Below are positions 25,160-33,405 of a stretch of DNA of 64,000 bases, one piece after another. Numbering within the stretch: the first letter of the stretch is position 1; each line of letters begins with the position of its first letter. Both the position numbers and the translations under genes were made by a program. The stretch is from Mariniphaga sp041687215 (GTDB lineage Bacteria; Bacteroidota; Bacteroidia; Bacteroidales; Prolixibacteraceae), in the NCBI RefSeq assembly GCF_041687215.1, contig NZ_JAWLCI010000021.1, forward strand, positions 1 through 64,000, read 5' to 3'. The notes under the pieces are model-generated. The model did not search any database. It was not told the origin of the DNA and saw nothing but the letters and a program-made list of their open reading frames with translations.

Positions 25160-27289
25160 TTATTCTGTTTCAATTTTTTCCGATTTCAGCAAAGGAAGTT
25201 TTGCAATAAAATGTTCCGTGGTTTTTATGAACTTGGGTTTTTGGTCCGACACAAGCGCATAGCGGCGATTGATGTTTTCGAGTCCAACTCCCGTAGAAAC
25301 AAGTTTGGTTTCCCTCACATTAAGATTGTTAATAATATTCAACCGCTGCTGTTCATCCACAAATATTTCAATTTTCAGAGGCAGAGCTTTCGAAAAAGTA
25401 TTGTGTTTAATGGCATTCTCAATAATCAACTGAATGGCAATGGGTAGAATCTGATAATCGGAGTAAGACTTGTCAATGTTTATGTTGATAATCAGTTTTT
25501 TCATAAACCGGATTTCCAACAGGAACAGATAGGCATTTAAAAACTCCAGTTCGGTGCTCAGGCTTACCAGGTCTTTCTCCTTGTTTTCGAGCACATAACG
25601 ATACACTTTCGAAAGTCTTTCTGTAAAAGATTCGGCCAAATCGGGGTCAATTTTAATGAGCGAGGTCAGCACATTCAAACTGTTGAAAAGGAAGTGCGGG
25701 TTAACCTGCTGTTTCAACACTTCAAACTGCGACTGCAAATTCTCCTTTTGAACTTTCAACAACTGCGTATTTGCTTCGGTTAGCTGTTTTGTGCGCTCGG
25801 CAACGCTTTGTTCCAACGTGTTGTTAATCCGTTCCAGTTCTTCCTTTGCTTTTAATAATTTAAGCTCTTGTTTTTTTCTCTCTGAAATGTCGATGATTAT
25901 TCCGCGTCTTCCAACAACTTTTTCGTCTCGGATTATGGGTGAACCATAAATTAGCACCGGGCAATGTGTGCCGTCGGGTCTTTTTACAGTGTATTCGTTT
26001 GGCGTAGATGGATTTGTTTCGTCAGGTTTTTTTATAACATTCTGAACCCTGGGCACATCCTCCTTCACCATAAATTGAAGCGCCGAAATTTTTTCTTCGG
26101 AATTTTCAGGCATAACTATTCCGAAAAACTCTTTGCCCGAGTCGTTTACAAACAGAATATTTCCTTCGATATCGAGTTCAAAAATGGGCTGCGGCAGAAG
26201 ATCCATCAGCTCTTTATAATTGCGTTCGCTTTCGGCAGCGGCAAATTCAGCCTTTTTCCTTTTTGTAATATCAATAATAATTCCGTCCAAAAAGGTAAGA
26301 TCTTCCCTGGCGTTATAAATTCCCTTTCCGTTTTCGCTTACCCAAACTACCTGTCCGCTTTTATGAATAATCCTGTATTCAAATTCATATTGAGATTTTT
26401 TAGAAACGGCTTCCTGAATATTTTGCCTGCAAAAGTCCTGATCGTCGGGATGAATAATTGCGGCGAATGATTGTTCAGCATTTTCAATAAATTCGGATGC
26501 GTGATACCCTGAAATATCGAAAATCTTTTCACTGATATATTTCATGGTGTATTGCTCGTCGAAATGACAACGGTAGGCTGCGCCGGCCAGGTTTGTAAGG
26601 ATACTGTTCAACTGCCCGCGGCTTTCGTTTAGTTGTTTGGTAATTATCTCCCGTTTTTCTATTTCTTCTCCAAGATGATGGTTCAGGTTTTTCTCCTGTT
26701 CGATTAGTTTTTGGGCATATTTATTTTTCTCTTCCTCAATTTGAATCTGAGCTTCGTACTTAGCCCGGCTTGCCGCCTCCTGTATAAGTTCCTGCTGAAG
26801 TTTTTCAGCCTTAACCTTTTCAGTCATACTTTCATCCAGGTAAATCCAGGCCTCCAGAATTGACATAAAAAAGGCATTTACAACCGTGTAAATAAGCATG
26901 TTATTGAACAAAACGTTTTGTAATCCTTGCGGATAGTTATTTACCCAATGGGCAAATGTTGTTAATAGTGAAGAAACCGTAACGGCAATTACAAACATTA
27001 ACGCAAATTGTATGACTGCCCTTTTCAGTGCACCCCTACTCCACTGTAAATTCCTATTCAGGTATCGAATCACCAAAAGGTCGGGGTATGAAAGCGCATA
27101 TCCCGCAATCATACTGTAAATAATCCCTCTGATTACCCTGAGTATAAACTCGGTGAAATTGTGCAGCTCGTGATATCCGCTAAAATGGTTGTAGGTAATA
27201 ACAGTTAGCTGCAAAACCAAAGCCATGCCCAGCACCAGCTTTAAAAGTTTGCTGAAGGGAATGAGTTTATGTATTTGTTTAAATGTCAT
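25160..27289 (-). CDS. Membrane PAS-domain sensor histidine kinase (LytS-type)
   Basis: A 709-residue kinase with four hydrophobic N-terminal segments (within residues about 10-160), a coiled-coil linker (about 165-225, with KLIEQEKNL and a run of Glu/Lys), two PAS domains (first about 228-345, second about 355-480) and a second coiled coil. The kinase part has NPHFLFN (530-536; His532 is the likely phosphorylation site), the N-box IIENAIKHN (622-630) and a G-box GVGLENINRRY (667-677). This arrangement is the HisKA_LytS/His_kinase type. It is 14 bp before the response-regulator start, so it is the cognate kinase. Confidence 0.92.
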   Translation of the reverse strand: MTFKQIHKLIPFSKLLKLVLGMALVLQLTVITYNHFSGYHELHNFTEFILRVIRGIIYSMIAGYALSYPDLLVIRYLNRNLQWSRGALKRAVIQFALMFVIAVTVSSLLTTFAHWVNNYPQGLQNVLFNNMLIYTVVNAFFMSILEAWIYLDESMTEKVKAEKLQQELIQEAASRAKYEAQIQIEEEKNKYAQKLIEQEKNLNHHLGEEIEKREIITKQLNESRGQLNSILTNLAGAAYRCHFDEQYTMKYISEKIFDISGYHASEFIENAEQSFAAIIHPDDQDFCRQNIQEAVSKKSQYEFEYRIIHKSGQVVWVSENGKGIYNAREDLTFLDGIIIDITKRKKAEFAAAESERNYKELMDLLPQPIFELDIEGNILFVNDSGKEFFGIVMPENSEEKISALQFMVKEDVPRVQNVIKKPDETNPSTPNEYTVKRPDGTHCPVLIYGSPIIRDEKVVGRRGIIIDISERKKQELKLLKAKEELERINNTLEQSVAERTKQLTEANTQLLKVQKENLQSQFEVLKQQVNPHFLFNSLNVLTSLIKIDPDLAESFTERLSKVYRYVLENKEKDLVSLSTELEFLNAYLFLLEIRFMKKLIININIDKSYSDYQILPIAIQLIIENAIKHNTFSKALPLKIEIFVDEQQRLNIINNLNVRETKLVSTGVGLENINRRYALVSDQKPKFIKTTEHFIAKLPLLKSEKIETE

Positions 27290-27416
27290 ATTTTATTTTT
27301 TGCTGAAAACCGGACTAAAAGTAGTTAGGGTAATTCATAAAAAAAAGAAGTTTGTGTTGAAGGTGAAAAAATATGAGTTGAACGTGTTAAAATTTGGGCT
27401 AATCAAGCTTTTCGAT

Positions 27417-28574
27417 TTAATGCCCGGTTACTTGTTCGGTCGTATTAGAATCAGCTAAACTTATATCAGTCTTTAGCATGCCTTTCACCAAAATCTCCAT
27501 GAACCGCTCGGGTTCTTCAAACAACGGGCCGTGTGCCGAATTTTCGAACGTGTAAAATCCTTTCAGGGGGGCATCAAGACGATTATAATAATCTTTGGTC
27601 AAATCAATATTCACCGTTAAATCGTGTTTGCCGCACATGAAATAAACAGGCACTTTAATTTCGGGATAAGTTTCGGAAAAATCAGTTTTGAGGGCCTGGA
27701 TTTTCAGGTTGGTTTTAGGCAGAAAAATGAGCTTCGATTTCCAGATGATATATTTCTCTTTGAGTGTGTAAGCCCTGCATGTCCAAACGGGCAGAAAGAT
27801 GTCTATGAAAACCGATTTCATACTTCGCATGGTGCCAATGCCAAGCTTGTGCATCAGCTTGTCGCGGGTGCCCGAGTTGTAAAAAGAGATTAAGTCTGAT
27901 TCCGTTTCCAAATGGTTAAACCGGAGCAAGTCCTTCACTGCCCTTTGATCGTTCATTTCAGTGTAATGTTTTAACATAAATTGGTATGCAATTTTTTCCG
28001 ATTCCCGTTGCCGGGTTATTTGTGCCATGGCAATGTATGCGTGAAAAAGTTGTGGCGCCTCTGCTACTGCAGGCAACGCAATGCCCGTTCCGCCCGACCA
28101 GGCCATGATGTAAATTTTATCCTTCCCGAACCGCTCCCGCAGGTAGTTGGTTACTTCAATGGCATCGGAAGTAAGCTGTTCCAATGTCATACTTTCTATG
28201 GTTACTTCGGACGTGTAAGAAAGTCCGCCGCCACGTTGTTCCCAGTAGCAGACGGTAAAGTAATCCTCGAGGCCGGGTTTGAATTTTTCAAAAAGGAAGT
28301 AATTCGGGAAGCCTGGTCCGCCATGAACGAAAAGCAAAACAGGATTGTCCGTATTTTTACTTCTGATAAACATTCCTTGCTTCACTCCGCCAATGGGAAC
28401 AAATATTTTTTCGGAGATGCTGCTTTCCAGGATATTCCCGTCTTCATCTTTGAATACATCAGGTTTTCCGGGGCTAATCAGCACCAGATAAAGAATCACA
28501 GAAATTATCAGACTCAAAATTATCAGAATAAAAGTGACCATATTGATTGATATAACCTTCAGATTTTTATTCAT
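27417..28574 (-). CDS. Membrane-anchored alpha/beta hydrolase
   Basis: A 385-residue protein from the ATG at 28574 (MNKNLKVISIN). The ATG at 28631 overlaps the upstream gene heavily. A single N-terminal transmembrane helix (about residues 8-32) is followed by an alpha/beta hydrolase domain. HGGPG gives the oxyanion hole and WEQRGGG the helical part; the nucleophile elbow is MAWSGGTG (Ser), GKHD the acid, and SAHGPLFEEPE the His. It looks like the proline iminopeptidase/ABHD group but no substrate can be named. It overlaps the next upstream gene by 8 bp. Confidence 0.8.
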   Translation of the reverse strand: MNKNLKVISINMVTFILIILSLIISVILYLVLISPGKPDVFKDEDGNILESSISEKIFVPIGGVKQGMFIRSKNTDNPVLLFVHGGPGFPNYFLFEKFKPGLEDYFTVCYWEQRGGGLSYTSEVTIESMTLEQLTSDAIEVTNYLRERFGKDKIYIMAWSGGTGIALPAVAEAPQLFHAYIAMAQITRQRESEKIAYQFMLKHYTEMNDQRAVKDLLRFNHLETESDLISFYNSGTRDKLMHKLGIGTMRSMKSVFIDIFLPVWTCRAYTLKEKYIIWKSKLIFLPKTNLKIQALKTDFSETYPEIKVPVYFMCGKHDLTVNIDLTKDYYNRLDAPLKGFYTFENSAHGPLFEEPERFMEILVKGMLKTDISLADSNTTEQVTGH

Positions 28575-28983
28575 TGTGGTTATGCCCTGGAGGAGAAAAA
28601 TGAGGTTTTTCCAATCCCCCCCGCACAGCAAAAACGATTAAAATCAGTGCAAACACGCAGTCAAAACTACTGCTTTCTATTTTCCTGCATCCTGGCCTGG
28701 CACAAAAAGTTCCGTCAACCGAAAATGTGTCGATGGAATGAAACCGGATGGCATAAAACGCCCTGTTTTCATTTAGCAACCTGAATTCAATTTCATTATC
28801 CGACAGTGTAATTTCCCCTGTGAAATCAATGAATTTACTGGTTCTGTTAACCTGAAGAATGGTTATACTTTTTGAATTTTTCTCCATGAACCGAAAGCAT
28901 CTTTTTTGATCGGCCATTTTCATTTCGCAGACCGCCAAAAGAAGGAAAAGGGTTCCGATGAGCATGAAATAATTTCGTTTCAT
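28567..28983 (-). CDS. Hypothetical membrane protein
   Basis: A 138-residue protein from ATG 28983 (MKRNYFMLIGTLFLLLAVCEMKM), which gives a normal hydrophobic N-terminus; the ATG at 29037 is less likely. A beta-rich middle (EITLSDNEIEFRLLNENRAF) and a C-terminal hydrophobic segment (VFALILIVFAVRGGLEK) follow. The end, VFAVRGGL, resembles the C-terminus of the membrane protein at 31885-32307. Its role is unknown. The 3' end overlaps the hydrolase start by 8 bp, so they are coupled. Confidence 0.6.
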   Translation of the reverse strand: MKRNYFMLIGTLFLLLAVCEMKMADQKRCFRFMEKNSKSITILQVNRTSKFIDFTGEITLSDNEIEFRLLNENRAFYAIRFHSIDTFSVDGTFCARPGCRKIESSSFDCVFALILIVFAVRGGLEKPHFSPPGHNHNE

Positions 28984-29189
28984 TTTTTTTAGATTAAAGA
29001 TTATAGTGTAAAAGTAGGTTGAGTCAAAATCCTGCACAATTCTAATTGGCTGACGGTGTTGTTTTTGATGCTGAATTGGTGTTTTTACCTCTTAAAAGGG
29101 GGATGGGGAATTTCAACAACCTTTATTTTAATCCATTGTAACTTAAAAGTGAATGAAACGTCAAACCATAAAATCCAACTTAATGAATT

Positions 29190-30101
29190 ATGAAGTTTGT
29201 TTCTGTTTTACTTTTCCTGATGATTTTAGTTTTTTCGGTTCATTCACAAGAGCAATACATTACAACTTCCGACAGCGTAAAATTATATGTTAATATGAAA
29301 GGGTCCGGCCCCGCTTGTATCTATCTTCACGGAGGCCCAGGTTCAGGAAGTTACTGGCTGGAAGCGTTTTCAGGCGATTTTCTGGAACAACATTTTCAAA
29401 TGATTTATCTGGATCAACGGGGAGTTGGCCGTTCTTCAAGTCCGGCAGACAATAATTATTCATTGCAACGGATGATAATGGATTTTGAAGAGGTTCGCGA
29501 ATCGCTGGGTATTCAGAGCTGGTTAACACTGGGACATTCTTTTGGTGGTATTCTTCAGATGGCGTACGCAAACGGTCATCCCGGGGTCATTTCAGGAATG
29601 ATTTTCATTAACTGCACCCTTTCAATGAACGATAGTTTTAAAAACAGCTGGCTGCCAAAGGCATTTGAACTGACGGGTGACGATACACCTGCTTTTAGCA
29701 GGGATACAACCGTTTCGGTTTATGAAAGGATGCTGGCAATAATGCCGGTTCTTGGCGAAAAGGGCGAAATGTGGAAGATATTTTTTGATGCACAGGGAAA
29801 CAGCCGGCGGATGAATGGAACGTACAGCGGTTTTGACACCTGGAACAGCGACCAAAGTGAAAAAATTTTGGAAATACCTGAATATTGGGATGATTTTCGC
29901 AAATTTACTCCGGAATTCAAACAACCGGTACTTTTTTATTATGGCAAAAACGATTGGGCCATTGGCGCTGAACACTACAAGGGCGTGGCATTTCCAAATA
30001 TGCAGTTGTGGGGTTCCGATGTCAGGCACTTTCCTTTTTTGGAAAATAAAAATGATTTAATGAATGCAATAAACAGCTTTATGAATACCCATCAATTTTA
30101 A
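29190..30101 (+). CDS. Secreted alpha/beta hydrolase (proline iminopeptidase-like)
   Basis: A 303-residue hydrolase with a signal peptide (to about residue 19, VHSQ). LHGGPGSGSYW gives the oxyanion hole, DQRGVGRS the next motif, the nucleophile elbow is LGHSFGG (Ser), YGKNDWAIG the acid, and VRHFPFLEN the His. The HGGPG and DQRG pair is typical of the proline iminopeptidase branch of S33 peptidases, but many members have other functions. Followed by the E2-like gene after 18 bp. Confidence 0.85.
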   Translation: MKFVSVLLFLMILVFSVHSQEQYITTSDSVKLYVNMKGSGPACIYLHGGPGSGSYWLEAFSGDFLEQHFQMIYLDQRGVGRSSSPADNNYSLQRMIMDFEEVRESLGIQSWLTLGHSFGGILQMAYANGHPGVISGMIFINCTLSMNDSFKNSWLPKAFELTGDDTPAFSRDTTVSVYERMLAIMPVLGEKGEMWKIFFDAQGNSRRMNGTYSGFDTWNSDQSEKILEIPEYWDDFRKFTPEFKQPVLFYYGKNDWAIGAEHYKGVAFPNMQLWGSDVRHFPFLENKNDLMNAINSFMNTHQF

Positions 30102-30119
30102 CGTGCAACATGCGAACTC

Positions 30120-30905
30120 ATGTCAGAATATAAAATCCATAAATTCCCAAAATCAAGAATCGCTACCATTGATGTTTGCGAAATGGGAAAGAAAAAGCAT
30201 CATGTTGCAGCCTTTCTGGAGATTGATGTGACTTCAGCCAAAGAAAAAATCAAAAAATACAAAAAAGATGTCGGAAAAATTTCATTTATAGCCTGGCTGA
30301 TAAAAGTTATCGGACAAACCGTTGCAGATAAAAAAGCTATTGCTGCCAACCTGGCTGGAAAACAGAAAACCATTGTTTTCGACGATGTAAATATTTCTTT
30401 CCTCATTGAAAAAGAAATAAACGGAGAGAAAGTTCCTTTGCCGGTTGTAATAGAAAAAGCGAATACACTTGAAATTGAAAAGATTACCAAACTTTTAAGC
30501 GAAACGAAACAGGAAACTTTATCAGATAATCAGATTGTTATTCAAAAAAGAGCAACCCGGGCAGAACGATTTTACTACCATTTGCCGGGTTTTATCCGGC
30601 GGACAATCTGGAAATTCATGTTAAAACGGCCCAAAATGCTGTTTGCAAAAATGGGCAATGTTGCCGTAACATCGTTGGGCATGTACGGGAAAATAAACGG
30701 CTGGTTTGTTCCTATTTCCATTCACCCAATTTGTTTTGGAATTGGCTCGGTAATAAAAAAGCCGGTTGTAAAAAACGACAAAATTGAGATTAGGGAAATA
30801 ATGAACATGACGGTGCTGATAGACCATGATGTTATTGACGGTGGTTCAATGGCTCGTTTTATCAGTGCATTGAATAAAAATATAGAAGCAGGTATTTTTT
30901 TATGA
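30120..30905 (+). CDS. Stand-alone E2-type acyltransferase domain
   Basis: A 261-residue protein related to the catalytic domain of 2-oxoacid dehydrogenase E2 (the chloramphenicol acetyltransferase-like fold). There is no lipoyl domain or peripheral-subunit-binding domain. The active-site motif is HDVIDGG near the C-terminus, preceded by the SISFLI-like strands (NISFLIEKEINGEKVPLPVV). Because lipoyl parts are missing, it is unlikely to work in a dehydrogenase complex and may transfer an acyl group from CoA to another acceptor. It is in line with the hydrolase before it. Confidence 0.8.
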   Translation: MSEYKIHKFPKSRIATIDVCEMGKKKHHVAAFLEIDVTSAKEKIKKYKKDVGKISFIAWLIKVIGQTVADKKAIAANLAGKQKTIVFDDVNISFLIEKEINGEKVPLPVVIEKANTLEIEKITKLLSETKQETLSDNQIVIQKRATRAERFYYHLPGFIRRTIWKFMLKRPKMLFAKMGNVAVTSLGMYGKINGWFVPISIHPICFGIGSVIKKPVVKNDKIEIREIMNMTVLIDHDVIDGGSMARFISALNKNIEAGIFL

Positions 30906-30947
30906 AGAGAAATAATCGCTACACTATTTAATACCGGATTATCAAAT

Positions 30948-31868
30948 ATGGAAAAACAAATCCTTTGGCTGTTTTTATTCACCTTATTAATGAATCCGTT
31001 TATTTCCAAAGCCGATGAAACTGAAACAATTTCCGACACAACTAAAACTGAAAAAAGGACAGCTCTTAAGGCCTCGGTTTTTACCGGCATTTATACCGTT
31101 ACATCATTTTATACATTAGGGCAAACCTGGTATAAAGGCCAGGAAAAAGTTCCGTTTCATTTTTACAACGATAATGCGGGGTATTTGCAGGTTGACAAGT
31201 TTGGCCACATGTTCGGAGGTTACGTGTACAGCTATATCGGTTATTTCGGGTTATTAAAACTGGGCACCACCCGGAAAGAGGCGCTCATTTTTGGTTCAAC
31301 ATTGGGATTTGTACTGCAGTTTCCCATTGAAATTATGGACGGAATACACGAAGGATATGGTTTTTCGTGGGGCGATATTGCTGCCAATACAATGGGTTCT
31401 GTTCTTGTTTTTGGCCAGGAACTTTTGTTTAACGAGCAGTTGGTAAAGTATAAATTCAGCTATTGGGAATCGAAATATTCAAAAAACTCGAACGGGTACT
31501 TTGGCCAGACAACCATGAACCGCTTACTAAAAGACTATAACGGCCATACCTATTGGTTTTCATTGCCATTGAACAGGATTGCCGGAAAGAACCGGTTACC
31601 GGACTGGCTGAATATTGCTGTTGGGTACGGCGCCAACGGAATGTATGGCGAATTTGAGAATATTTTAGCTTACAATGGGGTTGCGATTCCAGAAACGGAA
31701 CGTTACCGGCAGTACTTGTTTTCGCTCGATGTGGACTGGACTAAAATAAAAACCAACTCCGGGTTTCTGAAAGTTTTATTCAAAGGAATGACCTTTGTGA
31801 AACTGCCCTTCCCCGCTCTGGAATACAACTCAAAAGGTGAATTTAAGGGGTACTGGATGTACTATTAA
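30948..31868 (+). CDS. DUF2279-family protein
   Basis: A 306-residue protein with a signal peptide (to about residue 22) and a conserved membrane-associated core: QTWYKGQEKVPFHFYNDN, then QVDKFGHMFGGYVYSY, then GSTLGFVLQFPIEIMDG and FSWGDIAANTMGSV. This His/Asp pattern (DKFGH, then EIMDG, then GDIAAN) is that of the DUF2279 family of outer-envelope proteins whose function is unknown. It ends with a clear terminator at 31872-31904. Confidence 0.75.
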   Translation: MEKQILWLFLFTLLMNPFISKADETETISDTTKTEKRTALKASVFTGIYTVTSFYTLGQTWYKGQEKVPFHFYNDNAGYLQVDKFGHMFGGYVYSYIGYFGLLKLGTTRKEALIFGSTLGFVLQFPIEIMDGIHEGYGFSWGDIAANTMGSVLVFGQELLFNEQLVKYKFSYWESKYSKNSNGYFGQTTMNRLLKDYNGHTYWFSLPLNRIAGKNRLPDWLNIAVGYGANGMYGEFENILAYNGVAIPETERYRQYLFSLDVDWTKIKTNSGFLKVLFKGMTFVKLPFPALEYNSKGEFKGYWMYY

Positions 31869-31871
31869 ACT

Positions 31872-31904
31872 GTAAACGAATCGTTTACGAATTTTTTATT
31901 TTTT
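31872..31904 (+). terminator. Rho-independent terminator after the DUF2279 gene
   Basis: GTAAACG and CGTTTAC form a 7-bp stem with a 3-base loop (31872-31888), followed by ATTTTTTATTTTTT. Confidence 0.75.
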
Positions 31905-32307
31905 CAGGAAGAAACAACTCACGCATTTTCAATCCGCCCCGGAAAGCAAAAACAATATACAGCATGGTGAACAGACTGTCAATGATTCCGGTAAACCAAA
32001 ATGTTGCGGGGAAATCCGGTACAAATAGCATATTTGCATAGAGTTGAAATATGTAAAACAACCTTCCGATAATCAGGCAGCCCACATTGAGCGCATACCG
32101 CCTAATGTTGAAAGAAGATAAAAACTGGAGGAAAGCGAAGCACAAAAAAAACGACCCCAGAAAAACGGCGTAGAACGGATGTGTTGGAGGATTCTCAATT
32201 GGCCGGCCTGTTCCAATAACAAAAATGTAAAGCAGCCCTGCGATGGTGTCCCAAACTCCACTCAGGGCGAAGGTTGCTGCAAGCGGTTTCAGTGATTTTG
32301 ATTTCAT
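31885..32307 (-). CDS. Hypothetical membrane protein with four helices
   Basis: A 140-residue integral membrane protein with hydrophobic stretches near 10-32 (FALSGVWDTIAGLLYIFVIG), 46-68 (YAVFLGSFFLCFAFLQFL), 75-95 and 107-125. Its final VFAFRGGLK resembles the end of the protein at 28567-28983. Function unknown. It is convergent with the DUF2279 gene, and its 3' end overlaps that gene's terminator. Confidence 0.65.
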   Translation of the reverse strand: MKSKSLKPLAATFALSGVWDTIAGLLYIFVIGTGRPIENPPTHPFYAVFLGSFFLCFAFLQFLSSFNIRRYALNVGCLIIGRLFYIFQLYANMLFVPDFPATFWFTGIIDSLFTMLYIVFAFRGGLKMRELFLPEKIKNS

Positions 32308-32313
32308 GATTTT

Positions 32314-32351
32314 GAAAAGGAAACCGGGAAGAGAATCAGTTTCCTTCCCGG
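32314..32351 (-). terminator. Terminator of the outer-membrane protein gene
   Basis: On the minus strand CCGGGAAG (32351-32344) pairs with CTTCCCGG (32331-32324), followed by TTTCCTTTTC. It lies just beyond the stop of the gene at 32367-32954. Confidence 0.65.
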
Positions 32352-32366
32352 CATTAAGTTTTAATT

Positions 32367-32954
32367 CTAAAACCGTTTGAGAAATCCAACTCGTAAGGAA
32401 ACATAGTTGTGATTTAATTCTCTTGTAACTCCGTCGAATTCCGAATCTCTGGAGAGCGAATTGAATTTTACGCCTGGTGTAAAACTCCAGTTTTTGCCCA
32501 TGGGTACATCAATACCTCCTGCCAGTTGCCAGCCCAAACCATGACCTGTGTCGTTGAAAACATCTCCGTCGCTGTTTTCGGTTTCAATGTGGTTGTATAA
32601 TCCACCGGCCCTCAGGTAGTATTGTACCGGAGAATTACCGAACGAATGCTTGAACTGCAATCCCAAAACATAACCGGTTTCCTCAAAACAGACATCATTT
32701 CCGGCAAATGATTCTTCGGCTCCCAAACGGTTCCATCCCCAACCACCGTAAACTCCAAGATGTGGCATAAACTGGTAATGGAAAATTCCTTCGAAACCAA
32801 AACCGGGGTTCAGGGTTGATTCACTTAATTTGTTGGTGGCCATGGATACCCCACTGCTGAGTTCAAACCCAAATCGTTTTTCGTTTTCCTGCGCCAGTGT
32901 GGTTGCAGAAATTAGAATAACCAAAACGATACTTAAAAATACTTTTGTTTTCAT
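32367..32954 (-). CDS. Outer-membrane beta-barrel protein
   Basis: A 195-residue protein with a Sec signal (to about residue 21, TTLAQ) and alternating beta strands typical of small 8-stranded OmpW/OmpA-like barrels: FGFELSSGVSMA, GFGFEGIFHYQFMPHLGVYG, YVLGLQFKHSFG, YYLRAGGLY, LGWQLAGGIDVPMG, and a final YVSLRVGFLKRF ending in Phe, as expected for barrel assembly. A TAnnTTTG box lies 42 bp upstream. Function beyond barrel formation is unknown. Confidence 0.8.
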   Translation of the reverse strand: MKTKVFLSIVLVILISATTLAQENEKRFGFELSSGVSMATNKLSESTLNPGFGFEGIFHYQFMPHLGVYGGWGWNRLGAEESFAGNDVCFEETGYVLGLQFKHSFGNSPVQYYLRAGGLYNHIETENSDGDVFNDTGHGLGWQLAGGIDVPMGKNWSFTPGVKFNSLSRDSEFDGVTRELNHNYVSLRVGFLKRF

Positions 32955-32996
32955 GACTTTAATTTTAAAAATGATTGTTTAATTGTTTTCACTAAC

Positions 32997-33004
32997 CAAA
33001 AGTA
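32997..33004 (-). promoter_or_regulatory. -7 box (TACTTTTG) for the outer-membrane protein gene
   Basis: Exact TAnnTTTG match on the minus strand, 42 bp before the ATG at 32954. Confidence 0.5.
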
Positions 33005-33187
33005 CATGGGCTAAACCGGGCTTAAAACTTAATCTTGATGAGCAGGTATTTTTTAATGCTGAATGTGTTTCTGTAGTACATAAACGTGTTTTTTCATTCT
33101 TCTAATTAAAAGTTCAAACGTTTATTTCGGCCGGCACGGTTGTAGATATTTGAAAGTTTGGTTAGTTTTATACACCGTAATTAAAAA

Positions 33188-33256
33188 ATGAACGAACAGC
33201 AAAAAATATCCATACGTTTTTTTGGCGACCGCGAGGTACGGGCCTTATGAGACGAG
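33188..33256 (+). pseudogene. 5' scrap of a Bro-N-like gene beside the IS element
   Basis: From ATG 33188 the frame reads MNEQQKISIRFFGDREVRAL and then a TGA, followed by DEI. This start resembles Bro-N/antirepressor-like proteins of Bacteroidota, where REVRAVWDEE is followed by a tryptophan-rich core; here the Trp codon has become TGA. Nothing of the remaining gene is found on either side of the IS110-type element. It is therefore a scrap left by the insertion and decay. The family name rests on about 20 residues only. Confidence 0.45.
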
Positions 33257-33280
33257 ATTTGATGAAACGCAAGTAGTTAT

Positions 33281-33395
33281 ACATAGGGAACCTTTCTCCC
33301 ATGAGGATACCTTCGGTGTTTTTGGAGAGACCCTATGTTTGTAAAGCATAAGTATCGGAGCTACTGTTTTAACTTAGTAGTTTCATAATTTTAAA
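33281..33395 (+). ncRNA. Candidate IS110 bridge RNA
   Basis: The left end folds on paper into two stem-loops. In the first, CATAGGG (33282-33288) pairs with CCCTATG (33331-33337), TCTCC (33295-33299) with GGAGA (33324-33328), and inside it GATACC with GGTGTT around a TTC loop, leaving an asymmetric internal loop (AACCTT opposite ACC-type bases). In the second, CTACT (about 33363-33367) pairs with AGTAG (about 33377-33381). Two stem-loops with internal loops before the transposase are the layout of IS110 bridge RNAs. This is a structural inference and no experimental support is available here. Confidence 0.45.
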
Positions 33396-33405
33396 ATAAA
33401 AACTT

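Noticed and set aside
28567..32307. The two small membrane proteins as recent duplicates
   Set aside because: Only the C-terminal VFA.RGGL part is alike; lengths and helix numbers differ, so it is at most a distant link.
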